Part shown: positions 1-5,228 of the stretch, piece after piece | How positions within the stretch are numbered: position 1 is the first letter of the stretch | Layout of the letters: each line of letters begins with the position of its first letter | DNA from: Peptococcaceae bacterium | GTDB lineage: Bacteria; Bacillota; Peptococcia; Peptococcales; Peptococcaceae | Length of the DNA: 15,074 nucleotides | Assembly (NCBI GenBank): GCA_900756555.1 | Contig: CAAEKP010000092.1 | Location: forward strand, 1 to 15,074 | Direction of reading: 5' to 3' | Program-made: the position numbers and the translations under genes | Notes under the pieces: generated by a model | Told to the model about the DNA's origin: nothing | Databases searched by the model: none | Seen by the model: the letters and a program-made list of their open reading frames with translations, nothing else

Positions 1-40
1 CGTATTCTTTTCGTGGGAGATTAGGTCATTGCCGGGATAT
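1..40 (+). rRNA. rrf: 5S ribosomal RNA, 3' end only (first of two tandem copies)
   Basis: The first 40 bases are identical to the last 40 bases of the complete 5S gene downstream (230-269), including the closing-helix strand CCGGGATAT. The rest of the gene lies before the window. It is the upstream member of a tandem 5S pair. Confidence 0.9.
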
Positions 41-83
41 TTTTTATTTTCTTGAGCTATCTAATAATTTTTATCTGTTACGA

Positions 84-130
84 GCTTACAGCAATGTAGG
101 CCTTAATATATAGGACCTCGGGAGAGGTTC
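84..130 (+). other. spacer between the 5S copies with two GNRA-capped hairpins
   Basis: The spacer (41-146) can form two short hairpins. One pairs GCTTACA (84-90) with TGTAGGC (95-101) around a GCAA loop. The other pairs GGACCTC (113-119) with GAGGTTC (124-130) around a GGGA loop; each stem has one G-U pair. No tRNA is visible. Neither hairpin has a T-run, so they look like processing or spacing elements rather than terminators. Their function is inferred. Confidence 0.5.
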
Positions 131-146
131 TTCCAAAGGTGAATAA

Positions 147-269
147 ATATCCTGGTGATTATGGCGGAGGGGTCACACCTGTTCCCATCTCGAACACAGA
201 AGTTAAGTCCTCCAGCGCCAAAGGTACTGCGTATTCTTTTCGTGGGAGATTAGGTCATTGCCGGGATAT
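147..269 (+). rRNA. rrf: 5S ribosomal RNA, complete
   Basis: This is a full 5S rRNA. The 5' strand ATATCCTGG (147-155) pairs with the 3' strand CCGGGATAT (261-269) to form helix I. Between them lie the typical bacterial 5S words CACCTGTTCCCATCTCGAACA and GAAGTTAAG, and the loop E region. The exact ends may differ by one or two bases. It is separated by about 106 bases from an upstream copy whose 3' end is identical, and is followed by a terminator, so it ends the rRNA transcript. Confidence 0.95.
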
Positions 270-284
270 TAATTTTTATATACA

Positions 285-311
285 GGGCTATCATTTGATA
301 GCTCTTTTTTT
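285..311 (+). terminator. intrinsic terminator of the rRNA operon
   Basis: GGGCTATC (285-292) pairs with GATAGCTC (297-304) around a four-base loop, followed by seven Ts (305-311). It lies just after the second 5S gene. Confidence 0.85.
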
Positions 312-371
312 GTGTTTGCGATAGCTGGTGTGTTGAACAGATGAAAATGCAGATAGTCTGCGGAGCGTGGA

Positions 372-400
372 TTGCTTTTTTTACAGACAGTGGGTACAAT
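372..400 (+). promoter_or_regulatory. sigma-70-type promoter for the HTH-desulfoferrodoxin gene pair
   Basis: TTGCTT (372-377), a 17-bp spacer and TACAAT (395-400) predict a start near 407. That gives a short leader with an AGAGG ribosome binding site at 418-422. It also argues against any start codon upstream of 407 for the following gene. Confidence 0.55.
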
Positions 401-431
401 AAAACAGATGAAGCAAGAGAGGAAGATGTGT

Positions 432-1028
432 ATGGATTGTGCCAAGATTGGGGCATTGATTGCGGCCCTGCGAAAAGAAAAAGGTTTGACACAGAAAGCG
501 CTTGCCAATCAGCTTGGTATCTCCAATAAAACGGTGTCAAAATGGGAGTGCGGTCAAGGATGTGCTGATTTATCTTATTGGCCTCAACTTTCTGCTATTT
601 TAGGTGTGGATATTGGGCAGATGATGGAAGGCGAGATTACAGTAAATCAGCCGGACAGTGGCAACATCCGCCAAGTGCGATTTTATGTGTGTCCGATGTG
701 TGGTAATATTTTGGTCAGCACAGGCAGTGCTGCGGTATTTTGCTGCGGACGTAAAGCAGAAGCTCTGACAGCCATTGACAGCGCGGAGAATGCACCTGTA
801 ACGGTGGAAGAGTCAGATATCGACTATTATATCACCGTAGATCATCCCATGCGGAAAGAGCATTATTTATCCTTTGCAGCTTATGTCAGCTACGATAGAG
901 TGATATTGACACGGTTATATCCAGAGCAGAGCCCTTGTATTCGCATACCGCTGTGCAAAGGCGGCAAGCTGTATGTGTATTGTGTGGAAGATGGTTTGAT
1001 GTGCTATGAGGGATTGTTTTTTGCGTGA
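432..1028 (+). CDS. XRE-family HTH regulator fused to a degenerate desulfoferrodoxin domain
   Basis: Predicted 198-aa cytoplasmic DNA-binding protein. Residues 5-60 are a helix-turn-helix of the XRE/Cro type (LTQKALANQLGISNKTVSKWE). Residues 84-198 match both modules of class I superoxide reductase (desulfoferrodoxin). A rubredoxin-like Cys4 site is intact (C87, C90, C104, C105). Of the five catalytic-iron ligands, H138, H144 and C184 remain, but the other two histidines are A121 and D187. It is therefore unlikely to be a normal superoxide reductase; sensing iron, oxygen or superoxide is inferred. ATG 432 sits nine bases after AGAGG; ATG 426 is possible, and longer starts precede the promoter. 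The downstream gene encodes a paralogue with all ligands, 38 bases away, probably in the same transcript. Confidence 0.85.
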   Translation: MDCAKIGALIAALRKEKGLTQKALANQLGISNKTVSKWECGQGCADLSYWPQLSAILGVDIGQMMEGEITVNQPDSGNIRQVRFYVCPMCGNILVSTGSAAVFCCGRKAEALTAIDSAENAPVTVEESDIDYYITVDHPMRKEHYLSFAAYVSYDRVILTRLYPEQSPCIRIPLCKGGKLYVYCVEDGLMCYEGLFFA

Positions 1029-1066
1029 ACGAAATATTTATGATTTAGGAAGGAATAGAGGAAGAT

Positions 1067-1432
1067 ATGAATACTACAAAGTTTTATCGCTGCGAGCAGT
1101 GCGGCAGTGTGTTTACAGGAAGTAAGAATGGGCAAATCAGCTGCTGCGGTAAGCAGTTGGAGCCATTGGTGGTGCAGGAGATGGATGAACGGCATCAGTT
1201 AACTATGGATGAGATGGAGGATGAGTATTACATCACAATGAATCATCCGATGACTAAGGCGCATTACATTGCTTTTGTGGCTTGGACAGCTTATGACCGC
1301 ACGATGTTGGTGCGGATGTATCCAGAGCAGAATGCGGAATTGCGCATGAATCTGCCACGTCAGGGTGATGTCTATGTATATTGCAGCCAGCATGGTTTAT
1401 TTCGCAGTAAAATAACTTTCAGAAAACAGTAA
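1067..1432 (+). CDS. desulfoferrodoxin-like protein (probable class I superoxide reductase)
   Basis: A 121-aa protein, close to the length of class I desulfoferrodoxins. The N-terminal rubredoxin-like centre has C9, C12, C26 and C27. The C-terminal neelaredoxin-type domain keeps all five ligands of the catalytic Fe: H43, H60, H66, C106 and H109, in the contexts ERH, NHPMTKAHY and YCSQHG. The Glu before the first His is kept (E41), while the usual Lys is Arg (R42). The family reduces superoxide to hydrogen peroxide in the cytoplasm of anaerobes, using rubredoxin or another electron donor. It is the paralogue of the C-terminal part of the preceding regulator. GAGGAAG at 1059-1064 precedes ATG 1067, and a strong terminator follows. 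Activity is inferred from ligands; overall divergence from characterised enzymes is considerable. Confidence 0.85.
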   Translation: MNTTKFYRCEQCGSVFTGSKNGQISCCGKQLEPLVVQEMDERHQLTMDEMEDEYYITMNHPMTKAHYIAFVAWTAYDRTMLVRMYPEQNAELRMNLPRQGDVYVYCSQHGLFRSKITFRKQ

Positions 1433-1434
1433 AT

Positions 1435-1491
1435 AAAAAGTGCGTCCTGTTTGTTATCCTTGATTGGAGAACAAGCGGGATGCACTTTTTT
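1435..1491. terminator. bidirectional intrinsic terminator
   Basis: A 21-bp helix begins AAAAAGTGC (from 1435) and closes with GCACTTTTTT (to 1491), with three G-U pairs and a short inner TCC/GGA stem. Both strands end in a T-run. It lies between the convergent desulfoferrodoxin pair and lysR and probably serves both. Confidence 0.85.
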
Positions 1492-1516
1492 GTTCTTTGG
1501 GTTCAATGGTAGGATG

Positions 1517-2476
1517 CTATTCAACTACTTTTTCGCTTGCTTTTACAAACTGACTGTTATTTGTGGTATTATTTTGCGACTTCTTCATGAGGCGAATCAA
1601 ACTGCGTACAGCATATGATTTCATCGTGTCAGGATGATAAATCAGTAGTAATTCTAGGAAAACAGGCTTTTCAAACGGAATACGCACAATGGAGTTATCG
1701 TCGGTTAAGATATTCTGTTTAGCAATGGTGAAGCAATTCTTCTTTTGCAGCATACGAAACAGCAACATTGGATTATCTACCATATATTGCAAATTTGGTT
1801 TGCCGTAAGATTGCAACACTTGATAAATTGGTGAGATATCAACGGATTGCGGAATCAGCAACGCCAATGGTAAAGCTAGAGCCTTTTCAATAGAAATAAC
1901 GGGATATTTTTGCACCAGTGGGTTTGTTTTTGCAGCAAACAACATTAATGGCACAGAGGAGATGGTTTCCCAAGATAACTCGACGGGCACTCTCTGCGTA
2001 AGCTCTTCTTGATTGAGATTGGCTGGATATAAAAACAAGCTATTTGGTTCTGTCAGCAGAGTTGCTACCGTTTTATTCAAACCATGTGATATAACAGTTA
2101 CAGTTACATTAGGAAAATAACTGTCAAACTCGTCCAATACATCCAACAATTGATTGCTATCCAGATAAGCTGGTATATACAAGGTGATGGATTCGTTGCA
2201 GTCTAATAACTTTTGATTGTCTGGATAGAGATATGAGTCTTCCATTTCTTCGTAGGTTGTGAGTATGGTGCGTGCTTTGTCAATTAAGTATTGCCCGTTG
2301 ATGGTAGGTGTAACCCCTTTCGATGTACGCTCAAAAATCTGCACATCAAAATAGCGTTCCAACGATTTTATCACATTGCTAATATATTGTTGCTTTAATA
2401 GTAATTGTCGACTAGCTTCATGGATGGATTCACAGTCCGCTACGGTCACCAGATATTTTAAATGATCCAGGTTCAT
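1517..2476 (-). CDS. LysR-family transcriptional regulator
   Basis: A 319-aa LysR-type regulator. Residues 1-60 form the winged helix-turn-helix typical of the family (MNLDHLKYLVTVADCESIHE, then SRQLLLKQQYISNVIKSLER and the wing FERTSKGVTPT). Residues 90-300 correspond to the periplasmic-binding-protein-like effector domain. AGGAGG sits five bases before the ATG. The gene is divergent from the zinc-ribbon/ABC operon, and one copy of a 68-bp repeated promoter module lies in the shared intergenic region. Two more promoter regions downstream (AlkP-like gene, SLC13 transporter) carry the same module. Regulation of these genes by this protein, and autoregulation, is inferred from layout. The effector is unknown; LysR regulators usually sense a substrate or intermediate of the pathway they control. 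Confidence 0.9.
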   Translation of the reverse strand: MNLDHLKYLVTVADCESIHEASRQLLLKQQYISNVIKSLERYFDVQIFERTSKGVTPTINGQYLIDKARTILTTYEEMEDSYLYPDNQKLLDCNESITLYIPAYLDSNQLLDVLDEFDSYFPNVTVTVISHGLNKTVATLLTEPNSLFLYPANLNQEELTQRVPVELSWETISSVPLMLFAAKTNPLVQKYPVISIEKALALPLALLIPQSVDISPIYQVLQSYGKPNLQYMVDNPMLLFRMLQKKNCFTIAKQNILTDDNSIVRIPFEKPVFLELLLIYHPDTMKSYAVRSLIRLMKKSQNNTTNNSQFVKASEKVVE

Positions 2477-2511
2477 AATGCCCTCCTGTATTTATGTAGG
2501 TGATAATTATT

Positions 2512-2579
2512 TAGTTGTTGCTTTCTAAGAAAAAGACAAACATTACGGTGCTATGCGAAATGCATAAAACAATTATAAT
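2512..2579 (+). promoter_or_regulatory. 68-bp LysR-type promoter module, copy A (ABC operon / lysR intergenic)
   Basis: One of four copies that align without gaps over 68 bp. It starts TAGTTGT, has a second block around 2544-2553 (TACGGTGCTA) and ends in TATAAT (2574-2579). The position of a -35 hexamer holds CTATGC, a poor match, so an activator is probably required. With a start near 2586, the first block spans about -74 to -55 and the second about -42 to -33. It lies about 36 bp from the lysR start codon on the other strand, which would allow autoregulation. Confidence 0.75.
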
Positions 2580-2648
2580 AGAAAGAAAAGAAAAAAGCAA
2601 TCTGGCTACTCTCGTATGTAGCAACAACAACTTTATCACACAGGATGG

Positions 2649-2688
2649 CCTGTCGGTACTTTCATCGGCAGGTTTTATCATTTATTTT
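2649..2688 (+). promoter_or_regulatory. terminator-like hairpin in the ABC operon leader
   Basis: CCTGTCG (2649-2655) pairs with CGGCAGG (2666-2672) with one G-U pair, followed by a T-rich stretch (TTTTATCATTTATTTT). It lies between the predicted start near 2586 and the first gene of the operon at 2714. It could attenuate transcription, but no alternative antiterminator pairing was found by eye, so this is weak. Confidence 0.4.
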
Positions 2689-2713
2689 GGAATGTGAACA
2701 ACAGGGGGATTTT

Positions 2714-3169
2714 ATGATGGAAAATAGTTTAACAAATCAGTTATTTTGTTCAGAAAACAGAGTAAAAACCTTAAAACGACGGGCTAAACGGTGTCGCTGT
2801 AAATATTGCGGCGGTAAATTGAGCGTGAAACGCATCAGCTTCAGCGAATTTGAGGACGCCCGCATTGAACTGTACTGTGATACCTGCGAGCAGATTGAGT
2901 ATGGTGTGGAGCCGGCAATTTACCAGAGCGCGGAAAATTTTGTGGATAATCTGGAATTTAACCACTATCCAGATATCGACCAGAACGCACGCACCCGGCG
3001 CATGAACATTGCCAAAGTGTGCGAGATTATGGCTTGGGGCTTTAAGAATACCAGCTTGCTTACCGAGGAAGGCTTCACTGCGCCAGTAGATTGTATGGAC
3101 CATTCCATGGATCATTGTTTAATCATCACCGAAGATGAGTTGGCAGCAGAAACGGAGGCACGGCAATGA
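2714..3169 (+). CDS. zinc-ribbon protein of unknown function
   Basis: A 151-aa predicted cytoplasmic protein that I do not recognise. Residues 18-28 are very basic (KTLKRRAKRCR). They are followed by a four-cysteine zinc-ribbon pattern: C29-x2-C32 and C55-x2-C58. The C-terminal half is acidic and holds several His and Cys residues (VDCMDHSMDHC). There is no signal peptide or membrane segment. ATG 2714 follows AGGGGGA at 2703-2709; an upstream in-frame ATG at 2645 has no ribosome binding site and would run through the leader hairpin. The gene overlaps the following ABC ATPase gene by four bases (ATGA), so the two are probably translationally coupled. It is the first gene of the operon behind LysR module copy A. 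A nucleic-acid or protein contact through the ribbon is possible but unproven. Confidence 0.75.
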   Translation: MMENSLTNQLFCSENRVKTLKRRAKRCRCKYCGGKLSVKRISFSEFEDARIELYCDTCEQIEYGVEPAIYQSAENFVDNLEFNHYPDIDQNARTRRMNIAKVCEIMAWGFKNTSLLTEEGFTAPVDCMDHSMDHCLIITEDELAAETEARQ

Positions 3170-3996
3170 GCGAAGAAGTAATCATTCAAACCAAGCAGCT
3201 TTGTTTGCAGGCAGGGCAACGCTATCTGCTTCGCGACATTGGCTGGACCGTAAAGCGGGGCGAACATTGGCTGGTGTTTGGCATGAACGGCTGCGGGAAA
3301 ACTACCTTGCTGAGTACCGTAGCTGGTTTTAAATCGCCAACAAGCGGCAAGCTGGAAGTTTTTGGCCAGCAGTACAGCAACGAAAATGTGCTGAAACTGC
3401 GCAGCAAGATTGGCTGGGTCAGTGGTTCTTTCTTTGAAAAATGCTACTCACATGAATCGGCGCTGAACATTGTACTGTCAGGTTTATTTGGCACATTAGG
3501 TATTGATTTTTCCATCACCGATACACAGATTCGTCAGGCTAAAGCATTACTGCGGGAATTGCGCATGGGCGATAAAATGGATATGCCATTTGACTTTATG
3601 AGCAAAGGGGAACAGCAAAATGTGCTCATTGCCCGCGCTCTCATTGCCAATCCAGAAATTTTAGTGCTGGATGAACCGGGCACCGGGCTGGATGTGTACG
3701 CTAGGGAACACATGATGTGCACCGTGCGGGAACTGGCGGAACAGCGTCAGGTTACCGTTATCTATGTAACTCACTATCCAGAAGAAATTCAGCCATTCTT
3801 GAGTAAAACATTATTATTGCAGGATGGCCGCGTATTTGTGCAGGGTGACACTGCGGGTTTGGTAACATCAGAAACCATCAGCAATCTGCTGCACGAAAAA
3901 GTAACCATTCATCACGAGGCGGAAGGGCGTATCAGAATGTTGTTGGATGCTGCCACTGCCGTAGGTGATATTTGCTATACAGGAGGGGAGGACTAA
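3166..3996 (+). CDS. stand-alone ABC-type ATPase (YlmA/ModF-like), no Q-loop glutamine
   Basis: A 276-aa single ABC nucleotide-binding domain. Walker A is GMNGCGKTT (39-47), the signature is the variant MSKGEQQ (145-151), Walker B plus catalytic Glu is ILVLDEP (E170), the D-loop is GLD (174-176) and the H-loop is H203. The Q-loop glutamine expected after the first beta-sheet region is replaced by Ser/Gly (WVSGSFF, 84-90). No membrane permease gene is nearby and the protein has no membrane segment. The sequence resembles the YlmA/ModF group of ATPases not clearly tied to transport. GGAGG lies ahead of the ATG, which overlaps the stop of the zinc-ribbon gene; the next gene starts three bases after its stop. 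ATP hydrolysis coupled to work on another macromolecule is inferred; a missing distant permease cannot be excluded. Confidence 0.85.
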   Translation: MSEEVIIQTKQLCLQAGQRYLLRDIGWTVKRGEHWLVFGMNGCGKTTLLSTVAGFKSPTSGKLEVFGQQYSNENVLKLRSKIGWVSGSFFEKCYSHESALNIVLSGLFGTLGIDFSITDTQIRQAKALLRELRMGDKMDMPFDFMSKGEQQNVLIARALIANPEILVLDEPGTGLDVYAREHMMCTVRELAEQRQVTVIYVTHYPEEIQPFLSKTLLLQDGRVFVQGDTAGLVTSETISNLLHEKVTIHHEAEGRIRMLLDAATAVGDICYTGGED

Positions 3997-3999
3997 GCC

Positions 4000-4956
4000 A
4001 TGGGACGAGAAAATCATGTAACAGGCGGGATGTCCCGCGATGAGGCTTGTGCTTCCGGCGCTAGCTTTTTAGCATCACTGGGCGCTTTTGGGGAAGATAT
4101 TTTGATGTATGGTTGCGCTTATTTGGAAAATGGAAAAGTGACATATCGCATCACACCAAAAGCAGAGCAGATTTATCGGTTTAAAGAAAGTAGCGCCCAT
4201 CAGAACTTATATCCAACTGCTGTGGCTAGCTGTGTGCATCGCAGTGCTGTGCCTGGCGGTATGCGTGAACAATTAGTCCATAAAGTAAAATTGACCTTAG
4301 CGCGCCAACTGCAGGAGCAATATCCTCGATGTTTCTTTGAATTGTTAGAGCCATTTACCCGAACACCAGCCAATAACAGCAGTTATCCATTATTAGCTGA
4401 GATGGCAGATGCTTTTGACGGCTACTTTAACGATGGACAATTAATGCTGTTGGAAGGTACCATGGCGTTGGCTTACGATGCCAAAGTGCTGGATGATACC
4501 GGTTATGCAAAATTACAGCAGTGGCTGCGCAAAACACGGCAGCAGATGGAGAATGATACTGTAGTGCAGGATAAAATAAGCCGCACCATGTATGGCTTCT
4601 GTTATCAGGAAAGCAACGGTGTGATTAAAAATACCATCAACGCTCAACTGGGCAAGGTGTATGAACGCCGTGTGGCGTTGGAGCAATCCGGAAAACTAGT
4701 GGGGCCGTTATTGCAGCGCACCTACTGGATGAAAGACTTTAACGATATTGCTCCAGCTCGCGAGAAATTTAAAGCACTGTTGGAACAGTTAGAAAATGAG
4801 CAATACTTCAAACTGCTGGCAGATATCAAAGCGCTACCAAGTGTGATTGATGCCCAGGCGTTCCAGCAGGCATTGGCGCAGGTGGAAGCCACCGGACAAA
4901 CCAAAGCCACTGCCGACTTTAAATTGTACGGTCAGCGGTGGAATGTAGCACTGTAA
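4000..4956 (+). CDS. conserved-looking hypothetical protein in the ABC operon
   Basis: A 318-aa soluble protein that I do not recognise. There is no signal peptide or membrane segment. The N-terminal third contains GASFLASLGAFGEDILMYG and a CVHRS stretch. The remainder is mostly predicted helix, rich in Gln, Leu and Lys, and ends in an aromatic-basic tail (KLYGQRWNVAL). No catalytic motif is evident by eye. AGGAGGGGAGG overlaps the end of the ABC ATPase gene, and the ATG is three bases after that stop, so co-translation is likely. The gene is last in the operon and is followed by a terminator. Strict linkage to the ATPase suggests it is the ATPase's partner or substrate, which is inference only. 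Confidence 0.75.
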   Translation: MGRENHVTGGMSRDEACASGASFLASLGAFGEDILMYGCAYLENGKVTYRITPKAEQIYRFKESSAHQNLYPTAVASCVHRSAVPGGMREQLVHKVKLTLARQLQEQYPRCFFELLEPFTRTPANNSSYPLLAEMADAFDGYFNDGQLMLLEGTMALAYDAKVLDDTGYAKLQQWLRKTRQQMENDTVVQDKISRTMYGFCYQESNGVIKNTINAQLGKVYERRVALEQSGKLVGPLLQRTYWMKDFNDIAPAREKFKALLEQLENEQYFKLLADIKALPSVIDAQAFQQALAQVEATGQTKATADFKLYGQRWNVAL

Positions 4957-4995
4957 ATAGAATGACTAAAAGAGAACGATTATAATAGAATATGC

Positions 4996-5057
4996 AAAAG
5001 AGTTGTTGCTTGTTTGTCATTTCGCTTGAAATGACAGGGATGCGATAGCTCTTTTTT
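4996..5057 (+). terminator. compound intrinsic terminator with an internal palindrome
   Basis: The outer stem AAAAGAGTTGTTGC (4996-5009) pairs through G-U pairs with GCGATAGCTCTTTT (5042-5055) and is followed by a T-run. The apical region holds a separate perfect hairpin, TGTCATTTC (5015-5023) with GAAATGACA (5028-5036), loop GCTT. It terminates the three-gene ABC operon. Confidence 0.8.
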
Positions 5058-5092
5058 GTCTTTAACGATGACTTTTTAACATGACAATTTTT

Positions 5093-5160
5093 TAGTTGTC
5101 ACTTTAGAAGAAACAAACAAAACTTATGGTTCTACGCAGTTTTGCAAAAATAACTATAAT
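5093..5160 (+). promoter_or_regulatory. 68-bp LysR-type promoter module, copy B (AlkP-like gene)
   Basis: Same length and spacing as the other three copies. It starts TAGTTGTCACTTT (5093), has TATGGTTCTA at 5125-5134 and ends TATAAT at 5155-5160. The would-be -35 hexamer is CTACGC, far from consensus. The predicted start is near 5167, giving a leader of about 60 bases to ATG 5229. Confidence 0.75.
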
Positions 5161-5228
5161 AAAGACATAAGATAAATGCAAGACATATTACTTTAGAAAA
5201 CAAAAAATCTTAAAAGGAGAAGAGAAAA

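Noticed and set aside
139..324. Short plus-strand reading frame of 61 codons over the second 5S gene
   Set aside because: It lies across the rRNA and its terminator; the bases are fully explained by the 5S structure.
372..431. Upstream extension of the HTH-desulfoferrodoxin gene
   Set aside because: It would start within the -35 element of the predicted promoter and has no ribosome binding site; ATG 432 has one.
2645..2713. Upstream start for the zinc-ribbon gene
   Set aside because: It has no ribosome binding site, would be translated through the leader hairpin, and the added residues look unlike the rest of the protein.
4919..4991. Possible fifth LysR-type promoter module ending in TATAAT at 4981-4986
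   Set aside because: ATTATAATAGAA matches copy A around the -10, but the upstream 60 bp lack the conserved blocks, are coding sequence, and lead straight into a terminator.
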